Origin: a virus
Direction: 5' to 3' (one strand)
Virus record (IMG/VR): IMGVR_UViG_3300022542_000941
Coordinates: 1-23,828 of that record
Length of the DNA: 23,828 nucleotides
In this document: piece after piece, positions 1-7,459 of the stretch
How positions within the stretch are numbered: position 1 is the first letter of the stretch
Layout of the letters: each line of letters begins with the position of its first letter
Position numbers and translations under genes: made by a program
The notes under the pieces: generated by a model
What the model was told of the DNA's origin: nothing
Databases searched by the model: none
What the model saw: only the letters and a program-made list of their open reading frames with translations

Positions 1-190
1 CACTATCAATTTTCTTTTTTACGTCTCGAAGTCTTCGTTTGGTCCAGGTATCACCTTTGATCGACAAGATCTTTTGAATGATCTCAACTTGGGCTAATTT
101 TAGAGATTTGATAGTATCACTATAAGACTCTGATTTGAATAATTCAAACAGAGTACTTTCCTGTAACTCTCGATCATATATTGAAGACAT
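1..190 (-). CDS. Probable minor head / head morphogenesis protein, N-terminus (cut by window edge)
   Basis: The reading frame starts at 190 on the minus strand, 2 bases beyond the portal stop, and stays open for 63 codons to the window edge, so only the N-terminus is present. A GAGGA ribosome site lies inside the end of the portal gene. The visible part is mostly helical and contains the run QKILSIKGDTWTKRRLRDV. This resembles the N-terminal helices of phage minor head proteins (Mu gpF / SPP1 gp7 type), which follow the portal gene in most tailed phages. In those families the protein sits at the portal vertex or inside the head. The assignment rests on position plus this weak similarity; no diagnostic motif is visible in the fragment. 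Confidence 0.55.
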   Translation of the reverse strand, partial: MSSIYDRELQESTLFELFKSESYSDTIKSLKLAQVEIIQKILSIKGDTWTKRRLRDVKKKIDS

Positions 191-192
191 GA

Positions 193-1527
193 TTAAAGGT
201 CCTCACCACTCATTGGATTATTCATCAATCTTGTTTTTTCTTCATTCATTTCTTGTTTAGTCATTTCCTTGAAATACTCACCGGCTACAAGATATTCAAT
301 AAGTTTCTCATAAGAAATGATCCCGCTTGTGTAATCAAGTCTGTATGAAACTACCATTTCAGGAGTTAAGATCGAACTGTCGAAATCTTTATTTACTTCG
401 ATGAGATTATCAGTAGAAGCTTGGCCATCAGTCTTATAGATATTTAAAAGGCTAATAGCAAGGTTGATACTATCTTCAAGCTCAGTAGCATAGTCAGTGG
501 CTTTACTTTCACCAACCATACTTTCCTTATTAACTTGTGTTGCAGTCTTGTTACTTTGTTCAGTAGTGAATGAAACAGAGATACGATCCATTTGATCTTC
601 ATGATATAGGATACGGTCTTTCAGCATTTCATAATTCGTACCCTCCATTTCGATCCACTTAACATCAGAAGTAGTTTTATCTCTAAATTTCAAACCTTTA
701 TTAATACCAAGAGTTTTAGGTGCATCACCATCGTCAAGATCACCAAAGACAGCTAAAAAGGCAGCTCCACCAACTCTTGAATAGTTACTGACTTCACTGT
801 CCCGGTTCATGTGAGTAATATTAATTTTGGCTAAATCATATAAAGGTGGTATATTATCATCACCAACTTTCACTATAGGTATTTCTTTAAGGTTTGTCTC
901 GATTACTTCACCAAACTTTTCACCATCTCGCCAGATCTCAACAGTACCATCATTTTTCCATATTTTAATCTGCTCTTTAGTATCAACACTATAATCATCT
1001 TCAACTTCATAAGTTTCTTTAATCACTATCATAATATATTTGCCAAACTTATCTTTTTTCCAACTAAGAATGTTTTCTCTAAGAATGTTTACGAAATAAG
1101 GCCTAATATTCAAAGCATCTTGCTCGGCTTTAGTTTTAACTTTTTCAGGATCATAGCTAACACTATCAACTAATATGAAAGTATGACCATCTCTGATCCG
1201 GTTAGTTAAGATCAGTTTACTAAATTCATTTATATTGTTAGTGAAGTCAATAGTTTTAAGATATGTTTTAATATCATTATTAGTGATACCTGTTTCATCA
1301 AGAGGTTTTCTAAAAATGATGTTTTTCATATCATCAACAGTTCTAAATACAAAGTTATCTAATGTAGCGATATTCATACGATCTCTATAATCAGGATCAT
1401 CTTCTTGATTATACTGCTGAAGATATCTTTTAGCTGTATCAATACCTTCAAAAACATCTTTTACTCTTGCTATTTGGTTTGAATGTTTATCATATAAATA
1501 GTGTTTATCACCTGGAGCACTAGCCAT
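193..1527 (-). CDS. Phage portal protein (DUF4055-like)
   Basis: A 444-residue protein immediately downstream of the large terminase, in the order terminase, portal, minor head that is normal for tailed phages. The portal dodecamer forms the DNA channel at one head vertex, docks the terminase and later joins the tail. The sequence has the features I associate with DUF4055-type portals: an acidic N-terminal region, a beta-rich middle (about residues 130-215), the conserved stretch PPLYDLAKINITHMNRDSE near residue 230, and a long helical C-terminal part with a Ser/Thr/Gln-rich segment near residue 325. The start ATG is preceded by AAGGA at good spacing. The length fits the family. The exact family name is from recognition rather than a search; the portal role is well supported by context. 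Confidence 0.85.
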   Translation of the reverse strand: MASAPGDKHYLYDKHSNQIARVKDVFEGIDTAKRYLQQYNQEDDPDYRDRMNIATLDNFVFRTVDDMKNIIFRKPLDETGITNNDIKTYLKTIDFTNNINEFSKLILTNRIRDGHTFILVDSVSYDPEKVKTKAEQDALNIRPYFVNILRENILSWKKDKFGKYIMIVIKETYEVEDDYSVDTKEQIKIWKNDGTVEIWRDGEKFGEVIETNLKEIPIVKVGDDNIPPLYDLAKINITHMNRDSEVSNYSRVGGAAFLAVFGDLDDGDAPKTLGINKGLKFRDKTTSDVKWIEMEGTNYEMLKDRILYHEDQMDRISVSFTTEQSNKTATQVNKESMVGESKATDYATELEDSINLAISLLNIYKTDGQASTDNLIEVNKDFDSSILTPEMVVSYRLDYTSGIISYEKLIEYLVAGEYFKEMTKQEMNEEKTRLMNNPMSGEDL

Positions 1528-1572
1528 AGTTGATCCTTATATTTTTATTATATCGATGATTATACCACATAA

Positions 1573-2943
1573 TCATGTATGTTTCTTATTGTACTGACTG
1601 ATAGTAGCTTTTAATAGTCCAAACTTACGATTGATAAAATAACCACAAGCATCGTTGCTATCATCGATCGTATTAGCCCCTTTAAACTTCTCGGGCTCAC
1701 CGTTGTCATCATAAATTTGTTGTTCAAGTGCATGAGTGCTATCAGGACAGCTATGAGTATTAACAAGATATTCATTTCTATAGAACATATTGTTAACTGA
1801 ATTTACCCGATCTTGTACAAATGGATTTTTGTTTGGCATATCGACTTTATATTTCGCATCAAGTAATAATTGAATATCACTCTTACGACTATTGGACTTA
1901 TTATGACCACCACTAGCATCTGGATAAATTATTATTTTATGTTTTGGATATGTTTTATCTAAATGATTAATAATTGACTGAGTATCATAAACACTATACT
2001 CTTCAACTAACTTAGGAATACCTAGATCAATAACATGGACTCTACCACAACAACCACCGACATTGAAGTCTTGACCAATATGTAAGATATCCTCTTCCTC
2101 AATTTCACGATTGGTGTGATGTTTCTTTCTATCAAAGTAGGAGTAAATCGTACCACTAGTGAGGTTAACAAAATCACCATTGACATAAGCTTCGAATAGT
2201 TCTGGTGTATATTCTGCTTTAAGAGTATCTATGAAGTCTTCTGGCAAGTTCTCAAGATTTGAATATGTACTTGCTTTGATAAGTAGATCCGTACGCTCAG
2301 AGAACTTCTTTACAAATCTGTGATAGAACCATTTGAAACCTTCTGGTGTACCGGCTACATCAATATTATTGATCCAACACCATTTTTGTTTCTTTTTATG
2401 AAAATAAGTTCCTTCTAATACCTCATCAAGCTCTTCAAGGAACTCGATCTCTTCAATAACTTCTGGATCTTCAATTGGTACCACTAAACGATTACGGCCT
2501 AAGATCTTTTTGAAGGCTTTGTCCATGATATGTTCTTTAAGGATATCAGTCTCATCGATAAGAGTATAACCAACCTGGTAACCAACGATCGACTCAGGTT
2601 CACTCATATTTCTAAAAATAGTACTTCCAAGCTTAATACCATTATCATCAAATAAGTGAAATTCTTTATCAGACTTATTTAATTTATACTTATAGCCAAG
2701 CATCTCAGCAACAGTAGGAAAACCATCAAAAGCAATATCACGTATATCGCCGTATGTAGGCAGATAGTATGCAGTCTTATAAATACCTTGGTTAATGATC
2801 TTATTAAGTGATTTAAGGGTGCCTATGAACGACTTACCGCTACCAAAACCGGCAACAAAGCCTGTATGTTTCTTTGTCGAGACCAAAAATTCAAATTGAG
2901 GATCACTTAGCTCAATGATCTCTTCTTCAATCTCTTCTTCCAA
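1573..2943 (-). CDS. terL: Terminase large subunit (packaging ATPase and nuclease)
   Basis: A 456-residue DNA-packaging motor. The N-terminal ATPase has a Walker A loop GFGSGKS at residues 32-38 and a Walker B LIDE at 128-131. The C-terminal RNase H-like nuclease has a first acidic residue in GQDFNVGG (about 290), a second in YPDASGG (about 340) and a late acidic patch in DDSNDACGY (about 425). Together these match Terminase_3/6C-type large subunits, which translocate DNA into the head and cut concatemers. The start is unusual: the only plausible initiation codon is TTG at 2943, one base after the stop of the upstream gene, because an in-frame stop lies six codons upstream and no in-frame ATG occurs before the Walker A loop. 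The ribosome site there is weak, so translation is probably coupled to the upstream gene. Confidence 0.95.
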   Translation of the reverse strand: MEEEIEEEIIELSDPQFEFLVSTKKHTGFVAGFGSGKSFIGTLKSLNKIINQGIYKTAYYLPTYGDIRDIAFDGFPTVAEMLGYKYKLNKSDKEFHLFDDNGIKLGSTIFRNMSEPESIVGYQVGYTLIDETDILKEHIMDKAFKKILGRNRLVVPIEDPEVIEEIEFLEELDEVLEGTYFHKKKQKWCWINNIDVAGTPEGFKWFYHRFVKKFSERTDLLIKASTYSNLENLPEDFIDTLKAEYTPELFEAYVNGDFVNLTSGTIYSYFDRKKHHTNREIEEEDILHIGQDFNVGGCCGRVHVIDLGIPKLVEEYSVYDTQSIINHLDKTYPKHKIIIYPDASGGHNKSNSRKSDIQLLLDAKYKVDMPNKNPFVQDRVNSVNNMFYRNEYLVNTHSCPDSTHALEQQIYDDNGEPEKFKGANTIDDSNDACGYFINRKFGLLKATISQYNKKHT

Positions 2944-2944
2944 A

Positions 2945-3232
2945 TTATATGATCTTTATAGTTGAATTATTGATTAAATACCTATTATCAACACCCAAAG
3001 AAAAAAGAGTTAATGAAATGTGTTTTAAAGTTTGTCTAAGATTAAAATATGAATCGTCGATTATAAAAACAGTAGTAGATTTATTTAAACCTTTACTTCT
3101 TATAATAAGATTATCTTTTAAAGATAAACCAATGATCTCTTTAGTGTTTCTATAGCTACCAATAAATTTCTTTTGTTTTATAAAAATTACATTTAAACTA
3201 TTAGCTTCAGCATACCGAATAAGTTCTTCCAT
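2945..3232 (-). CDS. Small protein between terS and terL, possibly an inactive ImmA/IrrE-like fold
   Basis: A 95-residue reading frame whose ATG overlaps the small-terminase stop in TAATG and which ends one base before the TTG start of terL, so it is part of the packaging operon. The segment LRQTLKHISLTL near residues 66-77 looks like the LRxTLAHELGH helix of ImmA/IrrE-type zinc peptidases, but HExxH has become HISLT: one histidine remains and the catalytic Glu and second His are missing. The preceding beta strands (FIGSY, IIGLSL, VFIID) would suit the same fold. This similarity is by eye and low in confidence; the protein may be an unrelated small phage protein. A frame open on the opposite strand here has no ribosome site and is not called. 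Confidence 0.6.
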   Translation of the reverse strand: MEELIRYAEANSLNVIFIKQKKFIGSYRNTKEIIGLSLKDNLIIRSKGLNKSTTVFIIDDSYFNLRQTLKHISLTLFSLGVDNRYLINNSTIKII

Positions 3233-3762
3233 TATTTTTTCCTTTCAGACCGTTTAGCTATAATTACTCTTTTCTTTTCAGGTTTAGCACTAAGATCTTT
3301 TACAGAGTCTTTATCTAATAATCCAATTAATTTAGCTAACAATTCTAAAGCTTTGAGTTTATCATACCTTCGATATTCCTGAATAACATCATATTGATCT
3401 TCACCACTTTTTTCAAGTTTAACTTTAAAAGATGAAATCGTAGCAGCTGTCATATCATCCAATTCTGGTATAGATTTTAGATTACCTTTTTTATCATACA
3501 TATCCCGTATATCGTGAAAGGCTAACTTTACAACTTCACTGATAACATTATCAGCAGAAGCTTCAAGCTTTTCAGCTCTTTCTTTTCGTCTTTCAGCAAT
3601 ATAAGCTTGAATGTTTTCATCTGTTAACAGTCTAGAAGCTTGTGATCTAGCAGAATTTTCAGAATAACCTGCTCTAATAGCAGCCTGTGCACCATTTAAA
3701 TCAACCAAAAACTCCTGAGCAAATAATAATTTTTTAGCTGTTAATCCAAAATTTTCAGACAT
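3232..3762 (-). CDS. terS: Terminase small subunit (Terminase_2 family)
   Basis: A 176-residue protein with the hallmark N-terminus of Terminase_2 small subunits: LTAKKLLFAQEFLVDLNGA, then QAAIRAGYS, then a helix with ARSQASRLL (residues about 7-46), which is the DNA-binding helix-turn-helix. The middle (about 60-150) is helical and would form the ring-making oligomerisation region. The C-terminus is strongly basic. The small subunit recognises the packaging site and regulates the large subunit. AAAAAGGAAT precedes the ATG. The gene lies two genes upstream of terL, separated by the 95-residue protein. The pac or cos site is often in or near terS, so the repeat-rich region upstream at 4124-4457 is a candidate. 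Confidence 0.92.
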   Translation of the reverse strand: MSENFGLTAKKLLFAQEFLVDLNGAQAAIRAGYSENSARSQASRLLTDENIQAYIAERRKERAEKLEASADNVISEVVKLAFHDIRDMYDKKGNLKSIPELDDMTAATISSFKVKLEKSGEDQYDVIQEYRRYDKLKALELLAKLIGLLDKDSVKDLSAKPEKKRVIIAKRSERKK

Positions 3763-3799
3763 AAATCTTATTCCTTTTTATTGAATTATAACATATTTA

Positions 3800-4060
3800 C
3801 TATGAATTAACAATCTTTTTAGTTCGTTTAGCTTTATTATTTTTAATAGCTTCAAGCTTTTTTTCAACAAAAGGTATAGCCCAAGGCTCTACCTTATAAC
3901 CCAATGTACCAAGTGTAATCATCATAGTATTATGACTACAACCAAACTTTTCAGCTAATTCCTTAATAGTAAGTTCATCTTTTTCATAAGCTTTTTCAAT
4001 TTCTTTAGATTTATTCTTTATAAGATCTAAAACTCTTATTGCTTTTTTCTTTTTAACCAC
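3800..4060 (-). CDS. Small helix-turn-helix DNA-binding protein
   Basis: An 86-residue, Lys-rich protein with one clear helix-turn-helix: DELTIKELAEKFGCSHNTM at about residues 28-46, of the resolvase/sigma-like type (short turn with Gly-Cys-Ser, then a recognition helix). The start is GTG at 4060, set by a strong AAGGATGAGG site 5 bases upstream; no in-frame ATG competes. It is the first gene of the leftward packaging operon, 37 bp ahead of terS, and is driven by the minus-strand tandem-heptamer promoter at 4090-4123. It could be an accessory terminase DNA-binding subunit or a regulator of the divergent control region next to it. Which of the two cannot be decided from sequence. Confidence 0.8.
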   Translation of the reverse strand: MVKKKKAIRVLDLIKNKSKEIEKAYEKDELTIKELAEKFGCSHNTMMITLGTLGYKVEPWAIPFVEKKLEAIKNNKAKRTKKIVNS

Positions 4061-4089
4061 ACCTCATCCTTATAAAATTTTATTTATAA

Positions 4090-4123
4090 ATAATATCTAT
4101 ATTAACATTAAGAGCTCATTAAC
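4090..4123 (-). promoter_or_regulatory. Leftward tandem-heptamer promoter (HTH-terS-terL-portal operon)
   Basis: Read on the minus strand: GTTAATG (4123-4117), 4 bases, CTTAATG (4112-4106), 10 bases, then TATTAT (4095-4090), 29 bp before the GTG start of the HTH gene. It has the same 11-bp repeat period and 10-bp gap to the -10 box as the six rightward sites. There is no TTGACA-like -35 element. Confidence 0.75.
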
Positions 4124-4457
4124 ATGAAATTTAAGATTTTCTAACTAACATGGGTTTAATATGCTATAAACTTAAAAACATAGGAATTTCCAATCTTAAT
4201 AAATTTTTAAGTTTAAAAGGGGGAGGGTCTATGGTGGGTATATTACGTAATATAAAGAAAGAAGCTAATATAGCTAAAAAAGTATATAATTTTAAATACG
4301 AGTACGCATATAGGTGCATTGCACACGACCGTCGCTCTCTCGTATAATGCGCGTAATGCGTAGGCATGTATACGTATTAGTTACTATACGTAATATACCC
4401 ACCATGGACCCTCCCCCTTAATTTAATATTATTTTAAGTTTAAAAATAATTAATTCA
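4124..4457. other. Gene-free divergent intergenic region
   Basis: This stretch lies between the outward-facing promoters at 4090-4123 and 4458-4491. The two overlapping open frames here (plus 4150-4347, minus 4164-4367) run through an inverted repeat and its loop, have no ribosome site and are judged non-coding. The interior holds the 203-bp inverted-repeat element described separately. It is flanked by AT-rich sequence with two copies of TTTTAAGTTTAAAA (4205-4218 and 4431-4444). The position between divergent packaging and replication operons suits a replication origin, packaging site or regulatory hub. Confidence 0.7.
4217..4419. repeat. 203-bp element with 33-bp inverted-repeat ends and G-run arms
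   Basis: The arms 4217-4249 and 4387-4419 are reverse complements with one mismatch (T4230 against G4406, a wobble pair in RNA). Each arm has G runs on one strand: GGGGG, GGG, GG, GGG within 20 bases, almost a G-quadruplex motif, in a genome that is otherwise AT-rich. The 137-base interior is itself self-complementary: AATACG (4295-4300) with CGTATT (4373-4378), and TACGCAT (4303-4309) with ATGCGTA (4356-4362), plus the near-palindrome GTGCATTGCAC. The whole could extrude as a cruciform or fold as one long RNA hairpin. No coding function is apparent. Confidence 0.85.
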
Positions 4458-4491
4458 TTTAATGTCATCTTAATGTAATTTTACTTATAGT
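4458..4491 (+). promoter_or_regulatory. Rightward tandem-heptamer promoter for the primase leader
   Basis: TTTAATG (4458-4464), 4 bases, CTTAATG (4469-4475), 10 bases, then TATAGT (4486-4491). The predicted transcription start is near 4498, right at the outer edge of the 25-bp inverted repeat. Unlike the other sites of this family, which sit about 30-40 bp from their genes, this one leaves a leader of about 155 bases before the primase start. Confidence 0.7.
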
Positions 4492-4499
4492 GTCATTAT

Positions 4500-4634
4500 T
4501 AAAGTTCTTATCAGGTGATCAGATTAACCTCTTTTTAACTTAGCATTCTTCCTCCGCTAGGTTTTTATCTGATCACCTGAGGTCTTACTGTGCTATCCTT
4601 CACGGTTTTATCTGATCACCTGATAAGAACTTTA
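4500..4634 (+). repeat. Primase leader: 25-bp inverted repeat plus a third copy of its core
   Basis: Bases 4500-4524 and 4610-4634 are perfect 25-bp reverse complements. A third copy of the 14-bp core ATCTGATCACCTGA lies at 4567-4580, in the same orientation as the 3' arm (4610-4623). In RNA the 5' arm could pair with either downstream copy but not both. The hairpin with the middle copy gains extra pairs between AACCT (4526-4530) and AGGTT (4559-4563). In DNA the three copies look like binding sites (operators or origin iterons). The 3' arm ends 7 bases before the GGAAGGA ribosome site of the primase. Confidence 0.85.
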
Positions 4635-4653
4635 TAATATTGGAAGGATGTAA

Positions 4654-7104
4654 ATGAATAAAACTATTTATACAAAATATTATAATTTAGGTTTTCAACT
4701 TATCGAATTGGGTAACGATAAAAAACCTTTAAAGACCAGAACTAGAAAAAAGGGTGGTTGTAGTAAAGCTATGTCACCTTATAATGAAGATAAACATTAT
4801 GCAATCGTGCCACCAGATAATATACTTATAATTGATGTTGATATAAAAAAAGGTAAAAAAGGCTTAGAATCTCTTGCTAAATTAGAAACAGATCTTATGA
4901 TGGATTTAGTACCAAATGTCAAAACTGGATCCGGGGGACTTCATATTTATGTTTATGCTGATCAACCAATAAAGATAGAACAAAAAGAATATCCAGATAT
5001 AGATTTTATTTCTCATAGAGCTAATGATAGATTATGTACACCTTATGCAGTAGCTGGAGGTCAGACAATAATTTTTGAAAAGAAAGATTACGTATACGAG
5101 CTTTTAAGCCTTGATATCGCTGAAGTCAATGATATATGTGATCTATTGGTTATAGACGTTGTAGTAAGTCAGTTAAATGATACTATGATCAATTTAGACG
5201 ACTTATATGAGAGTAAAACCCCATTAGAAGTAGAACTATTATTAAAATGGCTTGATTCATCTGAATATCAAGAATGGATGGCAAATGCTTCTGCTATAAA
5301 ACGAGAACTTGGCAATACTGAAAAAGCTTTTAATATTTTTGATCGCTGGAGTCAAACTTCTGACAATTATGATGATCGAGATAGTTGTCTTAAAAAATGG
5401 AAAGAAGTAGGTAATTATCAAGGTCCACCAAGAACAATGGCAACACTTTATATGCATGCTATGGAAAATAAAATTAATAAGCTTTTAGATCTTATTAATA
5501 AAACAGAATATGAAGAAGATCTTATTGATTTATTTGCTAAACCAATGTGGGTACAATACCCAAAGATTCCTCGATCAAAAATCATTAATGAAATAGTAAA
5601 ATCTTTACAAATGAAATACTATAAACTTACAGAAGAAATACTTTCATATAATAGTGCTCAAAAAATAGCAAAACCCCTCTATGGCTTAGATCATGTAAAT
5701 AAAGAAGTGATCAAAGCTGAAATTATTGAAGAAAATCCTTTTGCTGACTTTGTAAGAGTTTCCTCATTTACTCGATGTCCATATTACCAGATAAGTACCG
5801 GAGGACGATATGATCTCGAGACTATTGGTATGATTTTAAAAGATCCTTTATATAAGTTATCACAAAAAATAGGACTAAAGAAAACCATGACCATACAAAC
5901 AGCTTTTGGAAACGGGGTTATACCTATGGCAATTTCCCATGAATATAATCCTACAATTAATGAAAGAATATTTAAAAGTGATACTGGTCAGCAAGTATTA
6001 AATTTATTTAATCCAAAAACTGTACCTATTGGAACATCGATTACTCAACAAGGCCAAAAACTAATAGATAAATTCATTAAACACTTATCTATACTTAGTA
6101 GTAATAAAGAAGCTCAAATCCTTTTAGATTGGATGGCTTATGCAGCTCAAAACCCTGGTAAAAAGATTTTATGGGTTCCACTTATACAATCAGTTGAGGG
6201 AATTGGTAAATCACTTATAGGTAATTTACTAATTTATCATGTTTTTGGTCAACAAAATGCCGGGGTAGTTGACTCAGTTATTATCGCTGAGAAAAACAAT
6301 TCTTGGGCTTCAAGCAAAATGCTGAGAGTATTAGAAGAGATTAAATTATCTGGTCATAATCGCTATGAGGTTCTTAATCAATTAAAACCGTTGATCACTA
6401 ACCATACGATAACTCGAGTTGAGAAATTTGAAGTTTCATCAGAAGTTAGGAACACATGTAATTTCCTAGCATTTACAAACTATAAGGACGCTTTACCTAT
6501 TGATGAACACGATCGTAGATGGTGGTTAGTATTCTCACCAATAGGTTCACTTAAAGATCTTGAGAAAAAAATAGGTATCAGTTTACAAGATTATTTTTCA
6601 CCATTACATGAATTAGCACAAGAACATTCACCTTATGGTACAGAGTTCAAAACCTTTCTTCTTGAGCGAGATATTAGTGAGTTTAATCCTAACTTTCCAC
6701 CAGAGTCTAAACACAAAGAAGAATTGGCTGAGATCGAAAGAGGTAAGATCATGGGTATTGATGAAGTTCAAGACCTTATCACCTTTGTTTATAAAGATGA
6801 TCTTCCACTAGTTATCAATATAAAGTTGATCCGTGAAGCAGCTGATATGGCTATTGATGAGAATGGCAAAAGAGTTACACCGAGAGGGGTAGGTCCACGA
6901 GAGATACGTGCTGTACTTAAGAAACTAGGTTATAAGACCTTAAGTAAGAAAGACTTTGCTGAAGCCGATTGGAAAGGGATCAGTCCATTTTACTATCAGT
7001 CCAAAACAACTACTATACCAGAAGCAGTAACTATCTGGAAGAAAGGTTATGATATTGATTTTATAGCTTACCAGTTTGATATGATCGATGATGAGGAATT
7101 ATAG
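4654..7104 (+). CDS. Primase-polymerase / SF3-type helicase fusion (VapE/DUF5906-like)
   Basis: An 816-residue replication initiator. The N-terminal primase-polymerase domain (about 1-150) has the catalytic DVD at 61-63 and GSGGLH ending in His97. A PriCT-like linker follows (about 190-255: WLDSSEYQEW, then a FDRWS segment and KKWKEV). The C-terminal ATPase has a Walker A SVEGIGKS near 513-520, an acidic LEEIK, a sensor Asn in LAFTNYKD and the RRWWLV segment typical of DUF5906/VapE-type phage proteins. Such proteins prime DNA synthesis and unwind the origin. GGAAGGA precedes the ATG; an ATG six bases earlier is followed at once by a stop. It is the first gene of the rightward replication block and directly follows the repeat-rich leader, which may be its own binding site. 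Confidence 0.9.
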   Translation: MNKTIYTKYYNLGFQLIELGNDKKPLKTRTRKKGGCSKAMSPYNEDKHYAIVPPDNILIIDVDIKKGKKGLESLAKLETDLMMDLVPNVKTGSGGLHIYVYADQPIKIEQKEYPDIDFISHRANDRLCTPYAVAGGQTIIFEKKDYVYELLSLDIAEVNDICDLLVIDVVVSQLNDTMINLDDLYESKTPLEVELLLKWLDSSEYQEWMANASAIKRELGNTEKAFNIFDRWSQTSDNYDDRDSCLKKWKEVGNYQGPPRTMATLYMHAMENKINKLLDLINKTEYEEDLIDLFAKPMWVQYPKIPRSKIINEIVKSLQMKYYKLTEEILSYNSAQKIAKPLYGLDHVNKEVIKAEIIEENPFADFVRVSSFTRCPYYQISTGGRYDLETIGMILKDPLYKLSQKIGLKKTMTIQTAFGNGVIPMAISHEYNPTINERIFKSDTGQQVLNLFNPKTVPIGTSITQQGQKLIDKFIKHLSILSSNKEAQILLDWMAYAAQNPGKKILWVPLIQSVEGIGKSLIGNLLIYHVFGQQNAGVVDSVIIAEKNNSWASSKMLRVLEEIKLSGHNRYEVLNQLKPLITNHTITRVEKFEVSSEVRNTCNFLAFTNYKDALPIDEHDRRWWLVFSPIGSLKDLEKKIGISLQDYFSPLHELAQEHSPYGTEFKTFLLERDISEFNPNFPPESKHKEELAEIERGKIMGIDEVQDLITFVYKDDLPLVINIKLIREAADMAIDENGKRVTPRGVGPREIRAVLKKLGYKTLSKKDFAEADWKGISPFYYQSKTTTIPEAVTIWKKGYDIDFIAYQFDMIDDEEL

Positions 7105-7110
7105 TCAGAT

Positions 7111-7144
7111 CTTAATGGAGTCTTAATGACTTCTTGGGAATAAT
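7111..7144 (+). promoter_or_regulatory. Tandem-heptamer promoter upstream of the small-membrane-protein operon
   Basis: CTTAATG (7111-7117), 4 bases, CTTAATG (7122-7128), 10 bases, then AATAAT (7139-7144), 38 bp before the ATG at 7182. Both heptamers match the consensus exactly. Confidence 0.7.
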
Positions 7145-7158
7145 GATCAAGTAACAAA

Positions 7159-7187
7159 ATAAAAAGATAAAAGGATAAAAAATGAAA
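7159..7187 (+). repeat. 29-bp leader repeat shared with 18507-18535
   Basis: The first copy of the 29-base exact repeat; it covers the ribosome site and start of the small exported protein gene. Both copies lie just downstream of a tandem-heptamer promoter. Confidence 0.9.
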
Positions 7188-7355
7188 GAAATTATAACAC
7201 TAATAATTATCTTGGGCGTGCTAATTGTACACTCAAGAGCTAATGCGCCTATATGCGAGATCTATAATGAAGGCACTAATCAATGCGAACTTCTCGCTGA
7301 CCAGAATTTTACTATAAATCTTAAGTGGATAAAAATCGTAGGAGATCATAAATGA
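7182..7355 (+). CDS. Small exported protein with signal peptide
   Basis: A 57-residue frame starting at an ATG with a strong AAAAGGATAAAAA site. The N-terminus is a textbook signal peptide: a short charged start, the hydrophobic core LIIILGVLIV, then an ANA cleavage site near residues 20-22. The mature part is about 35 residues with two cysteines (residues 25 and 35) that could form a disulphide outside the cytoplasm. Its stop overlaps the next ATG by four bases (ATGA). I recognise no family. Small exported phage proteins in early operons are often superinfection-exclusion or host-envelope factors, but that is inference. Confidence 0.7.
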   Translation: MKEIITLIIILGVLIVHSRANAPICEIYNEGTNQCELLADQNFTINLKWIKIVGDHK

Positions 7356-7459
7356 TTAAAGTAGAAAAATATCTTTGGGTAGCTTTGGTGGTATTAGCTA
7401 TCTTTACGATTAAAAATGAACTAATCCCCTTCATGATAGAAAGGTGGATAGTGGGATGA
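7352..7459 (+). CDS. Small single-span membrane protein
   Basis: A 35-residue frame overlapping its upstream neighbour by four bases (ATGA) and its downstream neighbour likewise. One transmembrane helix, YLWVALVVLAIFTI, spans about residues 7-20 after a short N-terminal segment; the C-terminus is short. The double ATGA overlap makes translational coupling of all three small genes (7182-7626) likely and argues that this short frame is real. It may partner the exported protein encoded just before it. No family is recognised. Confidence 0.6.
   Translation: MIKVEKYLWVALVVLAIFTIKNELIPFMIERWIVG

Noticed and set aside
2949-3155. Plus-strand frame opposite the terS-terL spacer gene
   Set aside because: No ribosome site or promoter, and lies antisense to a gene tightly coupled to its neighbours.
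4239-4250. Rolling-circle origin nonamer (TAATATTAC-like) in the inverted-repeat arm
   Set aside because: The sequence TATATTACG is only a partial match, is not at a hairpin tip, and no Rep nuclease is encoded nearby.
4150-4367. Overlapping open frames on both strands (65 and 67 codons) in the divergent intergenic region
   Set aside because: Both run through the inverted-repeat arms and loop, lack ribosome sites, and have no protein-like composition; they are a by-product of the repeat.
4217-4419. Insertion sequence or transposase gene suggested by terminal inverted repeats
   Set aside because: No transposase is encoded and no immediate target-site duplication borders the arms; the TTTTAAGTTTAAAA copies are at unequal distances. 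A MITE remains possible but unsupported.
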